A DNA stretch of 64,000 nt from Rikenellaceae bacterium (GTDB lineage: Bacteria; Bacteroidota; Bacteroidia; Bacteroidales; Rikenellaceae), in contig SUZI01000001.1 in assembly GCA_015060005.1 (NCBI GenBank), positions 434,001-498,000 of the forward strand, in the 5' to 3' direction. The notes under the pieces are model-generated. The model was not told the DNA's origin. It worked only from the letters and a program-made list of their open reading frames with translations, and made no database searches. Made by a program: the position numbers and the translations under genes. Shown here one piece after another: positions 23,821 through 33,835 of the stretch. The first letter of the stretch is position 1; every line of letters starts with the position of its first letter.

Positions 23821-26052
23821 ATGGAAGAACAAAAGTTGTACAATGCTGTACAAAAGACGATTACGCTTGCCGATGGTCGCGAGATTACTATCGAGACCGG
23901 TAAGTTGGCAAAGCAGGCTGACGGCTCAGTAGTAGTGAAGATGGGCGACACGATGTTGCTCGGTACTGTAGTCGCAGCGAAGGACGCTAAGGAAGGAACA
24001 GATTTTATGCCTCTGCAGGTAGAGTACAAGGAGAAGTTCGCATCGTGCGGTCGCTTCCCAGGTGGTTTTATGAAGCGTGAGGGTAAGGCAAGCGATGCCG
24101 AGATTTTGGTGGCTCGTCTTATCGACCGTGCTCTCAGACCATTGTTCCCCGCAGATTATCACGCCGAGGTATTTGTTACTGTAAACCTTATCTCGGCAGA
24201 CAAGGATATTCAGCCAGATGCTCTCGCCGGCTTGGCAGCATCGGCAGCACTCGCCGTATCGGACATCCCATTTGGTGGCCCTATCTCGGAGGTACGTGTA
24301 GCACGTATCGGTGGCGAGTATGTTATCAACCCTAACTTCTCGCAGATGAGTGAGGTTGACCTCGACATTATGGTTGGCGGTACTATCGACAACATCCTGA
24401 TGGTTGAGGGTGAGATGAAGGAGGTATCGGAGGATGTTATGCTCGGTGCCATCAAGTTCGCTCACGAGGAGATTAAGAAGCAGTGTGCTGTTCAGATTGA
24501 GCTCTCGAAGGAGCTTGGCAAGGACGTTAAGCGTGAGTACTGCCACGAGACAAACGATGAGGAGTTGCGTCAGACAATCATCACCGAGCTCTACGACAAG
24601 GCATACGCTATCGCTACAAGCGGCACAGCAAAGCACGAGCGTTCGGAGGCTTTCGAGGCTCTGGAGGCTGAGTTCGCTGCTCGCTTCACTGAGGAGGAAC
24701 TCGAAGAGAAGGCTCCACTCATCCACAAGTACTTCCACGACGATGTACAGAAGAAGGCTATGCGTAATATGATTCTCGACGAGGGTAAGCGTCTTGACGG
24801 ACGTCGCACCGACGAGATTCGCCCTATATGGTGCGAGGTAGGTTACCTGCCTGCTGCACACGGCTCGGCTATCTTCACACGTGGTGAGACTCAGTCGCTC
24901 ACAACAGTTACTCTCGGCACAAAGCTCGACGAGAAGATGATTGACGAGGTTTTGGTTCAGGGCTCGGAGAAGTTCACCCTGCACTATAACTTCCCTCCAT
25001 TCTCAACAGGCGAGGCTCGTCCTTCACGTGGTGTGAGCCGTCGTGAGATTGGCCACGGCCACTTGGCTTGGCGTGCATTGAAGCCTATGATTCCTACAGG
25101 CGAGCAGATGCCTTACACGCTCCGCGTAGTATCAGACATCCTGGAGTCTAACGGTTCATCATCTATGGCTACCGTATGTGCCGGCACATTGGCATTGATG
25201 GATGCAGGTGTTAAGATTGCAAAGCCTGTGTCGGGTATCGCAATGGGTCTTATCTCTGACTCGGCAACAGGTCGTTGGGCAGTGTTGTCTGACATCTTAG
25301 GCGATGAGGACCACTTGGGCGATATGGACTTTAAGGTTACAGGTACACGCGACGGTATCACCGCAACACAGATGGATATCAAGGTTGACGGTCTGTCATA
25401 CGAGGTGCTGGCAACAGCATTGGAGCAGGCACGCGTAGGACGTATGCACATCCTCGATAAGATTGTTGAGTGCATACCTGAGCCACGCGAGGATTACCGT
25501 CCATTCGTACCACGTCTGGTACAGATTCAGATTCCTAAGGACTTCATCGGTGCTGTCATCGGTCCTGGTGGTAAGGTTATCCAGGAGATTCAGAAGACTA
25601 CCAACACCACTATCACTATCACCGAGACCGAGGAGGCAGGTGTTGTGGATATCTTCGGTGTTGACAAGGAGGCTTTGGATGGAGCGTTGGCTCGTATCAA
25701 GGCTATCGTTGCAGTGCCAGAGGTCGGTGAGGTATACAACGGTACGATCAAGAGTATCGTAGCATTCGGTGCTTTCGTAGAGATTTTGCCAGGCAAGGAG
25801 GCTCTTCTGCACATCTCGGAGATTGACTACAAGCGTTTCGAGACTATGGACGAGACAGGTCTGAAGGAGGGCGACCAGATTGAGGTTAAGCTCATCGGCA
25901 TAGATACCAAGACCAACAAGTTCAAGCTCTCACACAAGGCTCTGCTGCCAAAGCCCGAAGGTTGGGTAGAGCGTGAGCGTAAGCCTCGTGAGGGACGCGA
26001 TGGCGGTAAGCCACGTGGCGAGCGTCGTGGTCCAAAGGAGCACAAGAACTAA
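23821..26052 (+). CDS. pnp: Polyribonucleotide nucleotidyltransferase (PNPase)
   Basis: PNPase degrades RNA 3' to 5' with phosphate, and can also polymerise tails. The 743-residue protein has two RNase PH domains (about 1-230 and 320-560, the second with '[26 protein letters not shown]'), a KH domain ('[20 protein letters not shown]', GxxG loop) and an S1 domain ('[29 protein letters not shown]'). The C-terminus is a basic Arg/Gly-rich tail ('[18 protein letters not shown]') likely to bind RNA. It follows rpsO after an attenuator hairpin. Confidence 0.98.
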   Translation: MEEQKLYNAVQKTITLADGREITIETGKLAKQADGSVVVKMGDTMLLGTVVAAKDAKEGTDFMPLQVEYKEKFASCGRFPGGFMKREGKASDAEILVARLIDRALRPLFPADYHAEVFVTVNLISADKDIQPDALAGLAASAALAVSDIPFGGPISEVRVARIGGEYVINPNFSQMSEVDLDIMVGGTIDNILMVEGEMKEVSEDVMLGAIKFAHEEIKKQCAVQIELSKELGKDVKREYCHETNDEELRQTIITELYDKAYAIATSGTAKHERSEAFEALEAEFAARFTEEELEEKAPLIHKYFHDDVQKKAMRNMILDEGKRLDGRRTDEIRPIWCEVGYLPAAHGSAIFTRGETQSLTTVTLGTKLDEKMIDEVLVQGSEKFTLHYNFPPFSTGEARPSRGVSRREIGHGHLAWRALKPMIPTGEQMPYTLRVVSDILESNGSSSMATVCAGTLALMDAGVKIAKPVSGIAMGLISDSATGRWAVLSDILGDEDHLGDMDFKVTGTRDGITATQMDIKVDGLSYEVLATALEQARVGRMHILDKIVECIPEPREDYRPFVPRLVQIQIPKDFIGAVIGPGGKVIQEIQKTTNTTITITETEEAGVVDIFGVDKEALDGALARIKAIVAVPEVGEVYNGTIKSIVAFGAFVEILPGKEALLHISEIDYKRFETMDETGLKEGDQIEVKLIGIDTKTNKFKLSHKALLPKPEGWVERERKPREGRDGGKPRGERRGPKEHKN

Positions 26053-26104
26053 GCAAGTGAGGAACTAACAAACACAAATATTTTACTTTTTAATACTTAC
26101 AATT

Positions 26105-27832
26105 ATGAGAACTATTAAATTTTTGATGGCTGTTGCTGTCGTAGCTCTTGTAACAAGCTGCGGTTGCTTCAGAAAGATGGCTCGAAACGCTGAGGATGTA
26201 AGCATCGCTTGCAATCCTGAGGTTTTGGTTTTGAACAACGGTAAGGTTGAGGCTGACATCACTGTTAACTTCCCTGTAGAGTACTACAACAAGAAGGCAG
26301 TTGTGAAGGTAACTCCTGTTATCGTATTCGAGGGCGGCGAAGTTGAGGGTGCTACCTACTTCTTCCAGGGCTCAAAGGTTGATGACAACTACACAGTTGT
26401 TGACAAGGCTATGGGTGGCAAGTTCACTCAGCACGTAGAGTTCCCATACGACTGCCGTATGGCTATGAGCGAGTTGCACCTCCGCGTGGAGATTAAGTGC
26501 CCATCAGGCAAGTGCAAGGAGTTTACTTTGGTAAACGCTAACACTGGTGCTATCGCAACAAAGAAGGAGAAGGCTGTTTTGGCAGCTGGTGGTGCTGAGG
26601 CTGACGCATTGAAGCGTGAGTTCGGTTTGGTTGTTGCTAAGGGTGTTAACACTCTCCAGAAGGATTTGGACTATGCTGACGCTATGTCAACTACAGCTAA
26701 CAACTACAAGAACGTAACAACTGTTGTTACAGATGCTGAGATCCTCTACGCTGTTAACTCTTCACGCGTGAAGAAGGGTGCTGCTGAGACTGAGGGTGTT
26801 CAGGCATTCTGGGCAAATGTTGAGGCTCAGCAGGGTAACGACCGTGCTACTCAGAACCTCTTCATCACAGGTTATGCTTCTCCAGAGGGTCCTATCAAAT
26901 TCAATAAGGATCTTTCTGACAAGCGTTCACAGTCAGCTAACAAGGCTGTTGCTGCTCAGGCAGAGGAGCTTGGTGTAGCTTTCACACTCGAGTTCAAGGG
27001 TGAGGACTGGGACGGTTTCCAGGAGTTGGTTGCTGCATCTAACATCGAGAACAAGGATCTTATCCTCAACATCTTGAGCACTTACACTGATGCTGCTAAG
27101 CGTGAGGAGGAGATTATCAACCTCTCTAACGTATATCCTACTATCAAGAAGGAGATTCTCCCATTGCTCCGTCGTGCTCAGCTCATCAACAGCACTGACA
27201 TCAAGGGTAAGACTAACGAGGAGATGAAGGCTTTGGCTGAGGCTGGCAAGTACAACGAGTTGGATCTTGAGGAGTTGCTCTACACTGCTGAGAGCGTACT
27301 TTGCTGCGACAAGTGCAAGGCTGCTACTTTGGAGTATGCTGCTAAGGAGTACAACGATGCTCGTGCATACAACAACCTCGGCGTAGCTTACGCTGGTTTG
27401 GGCGAGAACGAGAAGGCTTTGGCTGCTTTTGAGAAGGCTGCTGAGCTCGGTTTGAAGGACGCTAACCTCAACAACAATATCGCTTTGGCTAACCTTGCTA
27501 ACGGTAATGTTGAGAAGGCTAAGACTTATGCTCCAGCTGCTAACGCTGAGACTAAGGCTCTTATCGCTGCTTCAGAGGGTCAGTACAGTGCAGCTGCTGC
27601 TATCGACGGCTACAACGCTGCTATCGCTAACGTAATGAACAACGACCTCACAGCTGCTAAGAAGGCTATCGCTGCTGACAAGTCTGCTAAGGCTGACTAC
27701 TTGCGTGCTGTAATCGCTGTTAAGGAGGGTGATATGGAGACTGCTAAGGCTCAGTTGAACAGTGCTATCTCTAAGGACGAGACTTTGAAGGAGAAGGCTG
27801 CTAAGGATATCAACTTGGCTCCATTGGCTTAA
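26105..27832 (+). CDS. Abundant lipoprotein with OmpA-like and TPR domains
   Basis: The 575-residue protein has a lipoprotein signal ('VALVTSCGCFRKM', Cys19). The N-terminal 130 residues are beta-rich. A middle segment with 'LFITGYASPEGPIKFNKDLSDKRSQSAN' resembles the OmpA C-terminal peptidoglycan-binding motif. The last 150 residues form TPR helices ('ARAYNNLGVAYAGLGENEKALAAFEKAAELG'). Codon use is extremely biased (GCT, GGT, AAG, AAC), as in ribosomal proteins, so it is probably one of the most abundant envelope proteins. The role is inferred: outer membrane to cell wall tethering or scaffold. It follows pnp by 52 bp and has its own terminator. Confidence 0.78.
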   Translation: MRTIKFLMAVAVVALVTSCGCFRKMARNAEDVSIACNPEVLVLNNGKVEADITVNFPVEYYNKKAVVKVTPVIVFEGGEVEGATYFFQGSKVDDNYTVVDKAMGGKFTQHVEFPYDCRMAMSELHLRVEIKCPSGKCKEFTLVNANTGAIATKKEKAVLAAGGAEADALKREFGLVVAKGVNTLQKDLDYADAMSTTANNYKNVTTVVTDAEILYAVNSSRVKKGAAETEGVQAFWANVEAQQGNDRATQNLFITGYASPEGPIKFNKDLSDKRSQSANKAVAAQAEELGVAFTLEFKGEDWDGFQELVAASNIENKDLILNILSTYTDAAKREEEIINLSNVYPTIKKEILPLLRRAQLINSTDIKGKTNEEMKALAEAGKYNELDLEELLYTAESVLCCDKCKAATLEYAAKEYNDARAYNNLGVAYAGLGENEKALAAFEKAAELGLKDANLNNNIALANLANGNVEKAKTYAPAANAETKALIAASEGQYSAAAAIDGYNAAIANVMNNDLTAAKKAIAADKSAKADYLRAVIAVKEGDMETAKAQLNSAISKDETLKEKAAKDINLAPLA

Positions 27833-27859
27833 TCCAAGCAAGTATAAGTTCAAAACACG

Positions 27860-27893
27860 AAGGTGTGTTCCTAATGGGACACACCTTTTTTGT
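27860..27893 (+). terminator. Terminator after the OmpA/TPR lipoprotein
   Basis: AAGGTGTGTTCC (27860-27871) pairs with GGGACACACCTT (27876-27887), with one G-T pair and a TAAT loop, followed by TTTTT. Confidence 0.92.
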
Positions 27894-28005
27894 GGGGTGA
27901 ACGAGAGCTTTTGCTTAATTTTTGCTAAATATTTTATACCTTATATTATATATTAAGCAGACAAATTTGTATATTTGCATTGTAAACCCCCAAGAACGAT
28001 TTGTT

Positions 28006-28881
28006 ATGGAATATGCAAACCGACTTAAAGAGTATGCTTCGGCACCTACCGTAGAGCAGGTTGCCGAGGAGGTTGCAGCACTCAAGGAGGCTGCCAAAGA
28101 GAACTACAACACCGAGGTATATAAGTTCTGCTATTCGTCTATCGACCTTACGACACTCTCGTGCAACGACTCGGTAGAGTCTGTTACGCAGTTTGCAACA
28201 AAGGCTGCAGAGTTCTATCAGGCTTATCCCGACGTGCCAAATGTCGCTTCGATATGTGTCTACCCTCCATTTGTAGAGACCGTAGGTCTGGCTGTGGATG
28301 GTACACCTATGCGTATCACAAGTGTGGCTGGTGGCTTCCCATCATCGCAGACCTTTATGGAGGTGAAGATGCTGGAGGTAGCTATGGCTGTGGAGAATGG
28401 TGCCGACGAGGTGGATATCGTCATCAACGTAGGCAAGATGCTCACTGGAGCGTACGATGAGGCGGCTGCCGAGGTGGAGGTGCTGCGTGAAGAGTCGCAG
28501 GGTGCTGTGCTGAAAGTTATCCTCGAGACAGGTGCTTTGAAGACGCCCGACCTTATTCGCAAGGCTTCGATACTCTCGATGGAGGCTGGTACCGATTTCA
28601 TCAAGACATCGACAGGTAAGATTGATGTAGCTGCAACACCTGAGGCTGCTGTAGTTATGTGCCACGCCATAAAGGATTACTACGAGAAGACAGGTCGCAA
28701 GGTGGGATTCAAGGCTGCCGGAGGTGTTCGTACAGCCGAGGATGCTGCCCTGTATTACACCATCGTGGAGCGTATCCTGGGCAAGGAGTGGATTACAACC
28801 GACCTGTTCCGCATAGGAGCTTCATCGGCTGCCAACAATATCCTCTCTTCAATCAAGGGCGAGCAGATTAAATATTATTAA
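28006..28881 (+). CDS. deoC: Deoxyribose-phosphate aldolase
   Basis: DeoC splits 2-deoxyribose 5-phosphate into glyceraldehyde 3-phosphate and acetaldehyde. I use the ATG at 28006 ('MEYANRLKEYAS'); the ORF-track start 84 bp earlier runs through promoter-like sequence (TATATTTG at 27969). The 291-residue TIM barrel has 'EVDIVINVGKML', the Schiff-base lysine segment 'GTDFIKTSTGK', and 'VGFKAAGGVRTAEDA' with the second active-site lysine. It is longer than the 220-residue DeoC type, matching the E. coli-like class. It appears to be a single-gene unit with its own terminator. Confidence 0.95.
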   Translation: MEYANRLKEYASAPTVEQVAEEVAALKEAAKENYNTEVYKFCYSSIDLTTLSCNDSVESVTQFATKAAEFYQAYPDVPNVASICVYPPFVETVGLAVDGTPMRITSVAGGFPSSQTFMEVKMLEVAMAVENGADEVDIVINVGKMLTGAYDEAAAEVEVLREESQGAVLKVILETGALKTPDLIRKASILSMEAGTDFIKTSTGKIDVAATPEAAVVMCHAIKDYYEKTGRKVGFKAAGGVRTAEDAALYYTIVERILGKEWITTDLFRIGASSAANNILSSIKGEQIKYY

Positions 28882-28901
28882 TCAAGCAGATAACAATAGA
28901 A

Positions 28902-28940
28902 AAAGCAGGATGCCAACGAGGTATCCTGCTTTGTTTTTGA
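28902..28940. terminator. Terminator after deoC
   Basis: AAAGCAGGAT (28902-28911) pairs with ATCCTGCTTT (28923-28932), followed by TGTTTTTG. It separates deoC from the convergent trmH-like gene and could serve both. Confidence 0.9.
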
Positions 28941-28956
28941 TTGGGCTTCAGCACAA

Positions 28957-29667
28957 CTACAAATCAAACTTTCGCTCCATAATACGCTCACCATCACGTA
29001 CCGACGAGAGTGTCCAACGAAACAACAGCTCCGCCTGCGAGGGCTCATCTATCTGCCACCTCACATCGCTCAGACGCATACGCTGAGAGAGCATATAGAT
29101 GAGTATAGCCGCCGAAGCCGAGACATTGAGGCTCTCGACCATACCACACATAGGTATCTGCAAATACTCATCTGCCGACTCCAAAATCTCCTCCGACACT
29201 CCCGCGTGCTCGGTGCCAAAGACCAGACAGAAAGGTCCTGCCGTAACGTCAAAAGTCTCGGGAGTGCAGCTCATATGGTGAGGTGTGGTAGCCACCACAC
29301 GATAGCCTGCCGACTTGAGAGTACTAATAGCTTCGGTGGTATCCTCGTGGCGGATGATATCTACCCACTTATCCGTACCACGCACGATATTTACGTTGGG
29401 GTTGAACTTACAACGTGTCTCCACAGTATGCAAATCCTGCAAGCCAAAAGCCTCACAATGACGCACCAAAGCGGAGGCATTCTGGGGATGGAAGGTGTTC
29501 TCGGTAAGGATGGTCATATAGCGTGTACGCTGCTCCAAGGTACGACTCAGAACGCCCATACGCTCCTCGGTGAGAAACTCCCTCAGGTAGGCTGTACGCT
29601 CGGCATACCACTCTATGCTATGCCCGGCGTATTGCAATCGTTTACTTTCGGTATTTTTCATCGTCAT
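28957..29667 (-). CDS. TrmH/SpoU family RNA 2'-O-methyltransferase
   Basis: The 236-residue protein is a SPOUT-class methyltransferase. The three knot motifs are visible: 'NTFHPQNASALVRHCEAFG' (motif 1, with the conserved Asn and Arg), 'FCLVFGTEHAGVSEEIL' (motif 2) and 'MVESLNVSASAAILIY' (motif 3). The length and motifs fit TrmH, which methylates G18 of tRNAs, but other RNA targets are possible. An alternative ATG at 29661 exists. The gene start overlaps the rsgA stop by 20-26 bp. Confidence 0.9.
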   Translation of the reverse strand: MTMKNTESKRLQYAGHSIEWYAERTAYLREFLTEERMGVLSRTLEQRTRYMTILTENTFHPQNASALVRHCEAFGLQDLHTVETRCKFNPNVNIVRGTDKWVDIIRHEDTTEAISTLKSAGYRVVATTPHHMSCTPETFDVTAGPFCLVFGTEHAGVSEEILESADEYLQIPMCGMVESLNVSASAAILIYMLSQRMRLSDVRWQIDEPSQAELLFRWTLSSVRDGERIMERKFDL

Positions 29668-30568
29668 CCATCATTTTTAAGTAACTCTCATAGCGAGAAT
29701 ATGACACCTCGCCACGCTCCACAGCCTCCACGACAGCACAATGAGGCTCGTGGGTGTGAGAGCAGTTATAGAAACGACACTCGGGAAGGTATCGCATCAT
29801 CTCGGGGAAGTAATGTGCTAACTCCGCCTCCTCGATATCTATCAAGCCGAAGCCCTTGATACCAGGCGTATCGATGATGAAACCACCCTCCGAGAGAGGA
29901 TACATCGTAGAGAAGGTGGTGGTGTGCTTACCCTTATTATGGCTCTGCGAAATCTCACCCGTACGGATATCCAGCCCTGGTTCAACAGCCTGCACAAGTG
30001 TCGACTTGCCAACACCCGAGTTACCCGAGAGGAGCGTTGTCTTGCCTCGCAAAAGCTCTTTGACACGCTGCACGCCCTCACCCTCGGTTGCCGATATTTC
30101 CACTATCGGATAGCCCGCACGCTCATATATCGAGCGGAACTCCTCGATGAGTTCTGGCCGCTGACGTGCCAAATCTATCTTCGCTAAAAGTATCGTAACA
30201 GGTATCTTATACGCCTCACACGTAACCAAGAAACGGTCGACAAACTCGTTAGCGGTCTCGGGAGAGAAGAGCGTAACGACAAGCAGTGCCTGGTCGATGT
30301 TGGCAGCTATGATATGCGACTCTTTAGAGAGGTTGGAGGCTCGGCGTATGATGTAGTTGCGACGCTGCTCGATAGCCGAGATGACGTAACTTCCGTCGAC
30401 ATCCTTCTCGCACGTTACCACATCACCCACAACGACAGGCGACGTAGAGCGAGCACCCTTCAGACGTAACTTGCCACGAATACGACACTGCAGTCGCTCC
30501 TCGCCACACATCACCTCGTACCAGCTACCTGTGGCACGTACAACAACACCCTTAACCTGCTCCGCCAT
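29642..30568 (-). CDS. rsgA: Ribosome small subunit-dependent GTPase A
   Basis: RsgA is a late 30S subunit assembly checkpoint GTPase. The 308-residue protein has an N-terminal OB fold (about 1-65), a circularly permuted GTPase domain with G4 'LLAKIDL' before G1 'LLSGNSGVGKSTL' and G3 'DTPGIKGFG', and a C-terminal zinc knuckle with 'CRFYNCSHTHEPHC'. The permuted motif order is diagnostic. Its start codon overlaps the cvpA stop by one base (TAATG), and its 3' end overlaps the trmH-like start, so the three genes form a tight operon. Confidence 0.97.
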   Translation of the reverse strand: MAEQVKGVVVRATGSWYEVMCGEERLQCRIRGKLRLKGARSTSPVVVGDVVTCEKDVDGSYVISAIEQRRNYIIRRASNLSKESHIIAANIDQALLVVTLFSPETANEFVDRFLVTCEAYKIPVTILLAKIDLARQRPELIEEFRSIYERAGYPIVEISATEGEGVQRVKELLRGKTTLLSGNSGVGKSTLVQAVEPGLDIRTGEISQSHNKGKHTTTFSTMYPLSEGGFIIDTPGIKGFGLIDIEEAELAHYFPEMMRYLPECRFYNCSHTHEPHCAVVEAVERGEVSYSRYESYLKMMDDDEKYRK

Positions 30569-31065
30569 TATAACTTGTACTCCATTAAGCTATCGTAGAG
30601 CTCCTCAAAGAATGGAGCTATCTCGTGCACGAAGTTAACCAACTTGGTAAAGAAGAGCGACTCCTCGATGGTCGCCATCGACACCCATCCATTGAGTAGG
30701 TTAAAAGACATAAACCACGAGAATACAATTCCCATAATTAGCAGAGCCTTAACTCCACCCAACGCCGTGCCAAGCAACGCATCAACACCTTTGAGGCCTA
30801 TGGCGTGGAACATCGTGCGGGTGATATATCCCAGCACAAACATAGCCACCAAAGCCACAAAAAAGATAGCGATGAAGCCACCCACAGCAGCCACATCGTG
30901 CTTCATACCCAACAACTCGCCAACCTCCTGACTGAAGTATGTAGCTGTATAGAGTGCCGCAAGCAGGACTACAATCTGCACCACCTGCCACACAAAACCA
31001 CGTCGCCAGCCCATAAATGCCGAGAAGAGAAATACTGCGATGACCAATAAATCAAAAATATTCAT
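30568..31065 (-). CDS. CvpA family membrane protein
   Basis: The 165-residue protein has four hydrophobic segments and the CvpA-family N-terminus 'DLLVIAVFLFSAFMGWRRGFVWQVVQ'. The central 'KGVDALLGTALGGVKALLIMGIVFSWFM' segment is also typical. CvpA proteins are inner-membrane proteins linked to colicin V production and envelope stress in other bacteria; the role here is unknown. It begins the cvpA-rsgA-trmH-like operon. Confidence 0.88.
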   Translation of the reverse strand: MNIFDLLVIAVFLFSAFMGWRRGFVWQVVQIVVLLAALYTATYFSQEVGELLGMKHDVAAVGGFIAIFFVALVAMFVLGYITRTMFHAIGLKGVDALLGTALGGVKALLIMGIVFSWFMSFNLLNGWVSMATIEESLFFTKLVNFVHEIAPFFEELYDSLMEYKL

Positions 31066-31262
31066 CTCTTGGATTTTTTAATTTGTTACAATGCTACATC
31101 ATCTGCACAAAACTTCCGTTAAGCACAATTATTGCACGAAGTTAAGCATTTTCTTTCAATTATTTGTATCTTTGTTCTCAAAATAAATACTTTGCCGAAT
31201 TGTGTTACGTTAGGTAATAGTTGAGTTTGGCAACAGATAAACAGATATAAAACTATCAGGTT

Positions 31263-33260
31263 ATGAGAAGACTATTTATCACTATTATACTCCTTTGTGT
31301 GGCTGTGGCGACCAATGCCCGTGAGGTATTCTCGCTCAACGACAACTGGAAATTCTTCTTCAAGGCGGAGACAAGCTCCGACAATGCTCTCAGCGTCTCG
31401 CTGCCTCACACGTGGAACCTCGATGCTCTGGCAGGTCAGGGACAATATATGCAGACTATGGGCAACTACACCCGTAGCGTATATATCCCTCAGGAGTGGT
31501 CCGACAAACGTCTGTTCCTCAAGTTCTACGGCTCGCAGGGTGTAACCGACGTATATATCAATGGCTACCACGTAGGCGAACATCGTGGTGGTTGGACAGC
31601 CTTCACATTCGAGATAAGCAAAAATATCAACTTCGGGCAGGAGAACACCATCCTCGTTACCGTTAGCAACGCCTACCACAACGATATCCTCCCAGGCTCG
31701 AGCGAGCTCAATTTCTATGGCGGATTGTATCGCGAGGTAGAGCTCATAGTAACCCAACCGACAACAATATCGCCTCTATACTACGGTTCAGACGGCATAT
31801 TTATTCACCAGCAGGAGTTTACCGACAACTCGGTGAATGCTGTTGCGGCGGTATGGATTTCGACGCTGAAGGATAAGGCGTGCGATTTGGAGATTGTAGT
31901 ACGCTCGCCACAGGGTGATGCAGTATTCACCAAATATGTCAAGGAGCGTATCGAGCAAGATAAGCCTATCGTGATACCATTCACCATCGATGAGCCGCTA
32001 CTCTGGAGCCCAGAAGAGCCCAACCTCTATACGGTGAGCATCGGTGTGGGTATGCGTTTTGAGGATGTGGTAACCGTAACGACAGGCTTCCGTAAGATAG
32101 ATTATAGCCCAAGTGGTATAAAGATTAACGGTAAACGCATAGATATCAAGGGTGTAACACTCGCCCACGACCGCTCGGGTGTCGGTGGTGCTCTGCAGAC
32201 CCGCCACTACGACAGCGACATAGAGCAGATAATGGACTTAGGTGCTAACGCTGTGCGTTCATTCACCTCGCCTCACGCACAGTACTTCTACAACCGCTGC
32301 GACGAGGAGGGATTATTGGTGTGGGTAGATACACCTTTCACACGTGCCCCATTCCTGAGCGATATGTATTTTACGGGCACAAGCCGATTTAAGGACAACG
32401 GCATACAGCAACTCAAGGAGGTCATACTCCAGAACTATAACCACCCCTCAATCATCACGTGGGGCATATTCTCGCTCATACGTCCGCGTGGCGAGGACAT
32501 CCTCAACTACGTGAAGGAGCTCAACGCCACAGCCAAGTCGCTCGATGCAACTCGCCCTACGGTAGCCTGCAGCAACCATAATGGCGACATCAACTTCGTG
32601 AGCGACCTTATCGTGTGGCAGCAAAATCTCGGCTGGGGCAGAGGTATGATTGACGATATTACTATCTGGAAGCAGCGACTCTTCAAGAATTGGAAGCACC
32701 TGAACTCTGCCATAGCCTATGGCGAGGGCGGTAACATCGACCAGCAGAGCGAGGATAGCAAGAAACCTGCTAAGGTGAGCGACCGCTGGCTGCCCGAGCG
32801 TTGGCACACCGAGCTTCACGAAGGCTATGCACGCCAGGTCGTTGGCGAGAAGGGCTTCTGGGGAGTGTGGATTAACGATATGTTTGAGTTTGGCTCATCG
32901 CGTTATGCCTATGGCATCTCGCATCGCGGCTTGGTAACATTCGACCGTAAGGATAAGAAGGATGCCTACTACCTCTATCGTGCCCTGTGGAACAGCAAGA
33001 GCCCTACGCTCCACCTCACAGAGAAACGTCGTAACGTGCGACAGGACACCCTACAAGTGATACGTTTCTACTCGTCGGCTAAGGAGCAACCCATATTGCT
33101 AATCAACCGAGATACTGTCGCGGTGCGTAATATAGCTCCTTGTCAGTTTACATCCGACACCGTTGTTATGCACGGACGCAACCGCATAGTGCTGCGTGCA
33201 GGAGAGTTGGAAGATGAGCAGATGATTACAATTGGCAACGCATTAAGACCCCGTCAATAG
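31263..33260 (+). CDS. Glycoside hydrolase family 2-like protein lacking both catalytic glutamates
   Basis: The 665-residue protein has a signal peptide ('LFITIILLCVAVATNA') and the GH2 order: sugar-binding jelly roll (about 20-180), immunoglobulin-like domain (about 190-285), TIM barrel (about 290-600). Barrel landmarks are clear ('GVTLAHDRSGVGGALQ', 'DMFEFGSSR', 'GLVTFDRKDKKDAYYLYRALWN'). The acid/base Asn-Glu expected after 'WGIF' is Ser404-Leu405, and the nucleophile Glu expected before 'YG' is Ala485 ('AIAYGEGG'). The reading frame is intact, so this is probably a non-catalytic, carbohydrate-binding GH2 homologue. A TATCTTTG box lies at 31167-31174. Confidence 0.85.
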   Translation: MRRLFITIILLCVAVATNAREVFSLNDNWKFFFKAETSSDNALSVSLPHTWNLDALAGQGQYMQTMGNYTRSVYIPQEWSDKRLFLKFYGSQGVTDVYINGYHVGEHRGGWTAFTFEISKNINFGQENTILVTVSNAYHNDILPGSSELNFYGGLYREVELIVTQPTTISPLYYGSDGIFIHQQEFTDNSVNAVAAVWISTLKDKACDLEIVVRSPQGDAVFTKYVKERIEQDKPIVIPFTIDEPLLWSPEEPNLYTVSIGVGMRFEDVVTVTTGFRKIDYSPSGIKINGKRIDIKGVTLAHDRSGVGGALQTRHYDSDIEQIMDLGANAVRSFTSPHAQYFYNRCDEEGLLVWVDTPFTRAPFLSDMYFTGTSRFKDNGIQQLKEVILQNYNHPSIITWGIFSLIRPRGEDILNYVKELNATAKSLDATRPTVACSNHNGDINFVSDLIVWQQNLGWGRGMIDDITIWKQRLFKNWKHLNSAIAYGEGGNIDQQSEDSKKPAKVSDRWLPERWHTELHEGYARQVVGEKGFWGVWINDMFEFGSSRYAYGISHRGLVTFDRKDKKDAYYLYRALWNSKSPTLHLTEKRRNVRQDTLQVIRFYSSAKEQPILLINRDTVAVRNIAPCQFTSDTVVMHGRNRIVLRAGELEDEQMITIGNALRPRQ

Positions 33261-33831
33261 CGGCAGGTCCCTCGCACAGCAACAAATCCAGCACCGAGAG
33301 GTTAGGCTGGAAAGGCATACGCTCCGAAAAATTCTGGAAATAGGGCTCGGCAACAAACGTCGAGCCTTCTCTGTGCTTGGGGCGTAAGTCCACATCGCCC
33401 TCGTGAGCCTCGACATACTGTTCCGAGAGAGGTAACGGCATAGGCGAGCCAAGCAGACGCAACAACACCTCGAGCAACTCGCGGTTGTAATCCACTAAAT
33501 AACGCCACTCACGACGATAGAAGGGCTCTAAATAGGGGGCATAGTGGTCGAAGTAGGGCGATGACTTATACGCCGAGAGTATCGACACCCAATGCTGATG
33601 TTGCCACCGCTTGGAGTAGTCTATCTCCACATCACGCATAGGCAGACGAGGGCGGTTACCTCCCACGACATTGACCGTCAGCGGCATAACCTTATTTGCC
33701 GAGAGGATATAGGCTCGGTTTCGCTCGGAGCGTTTCACATAGTGCTCGCCCACATCTATCACACACTGCTCACGCAGCAGACGAGCCACATACTCCACCG
33801 AAGGGAGATAGCTAAGAGGTAGTATAGTCAT
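33226..33831 (-). CDS. WbqC family protein
   Basis: The 201-residue protein matches the WbqC-like family, with 'YLPSVEYVARLL', 'RNRAYILSANKVMPLTVNV', 'DVEIDYSKRWQHQHWVSILSAYKSSPYFDHYAP' and 'FQPNLSVLDLLLCEGP'. WbqC proteins are found in polysaccharide gene clusters and more widely in Bacteroidetes; their activity is not firmly established. The last 35 bp overlap convergently with the GH2-like gene. It is 4 bp downstream of prmA, so it is cotranscribed with it. Confidence 0.85.
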   Translation of the reverse strand: MTILPLSYLPSVEYVARLLREQCVIDVGEHYVKRSERNRAYILSANKVMPLTVNVVGGNRPRLPMRDVEIDYSKRWQHQHWVSILSAYKSSPYFDHYAPYLEPFYRREWRYLVDYNRELLEVLLRLLGSPMPLPLSEQYVEAHEGDVDLRPKHREGSTFVAEPYFQNFSERMPFQPNLSVLDLLLCEGPAAIDGVLMRCQL

Positions 33832-33835
33832 TGCT

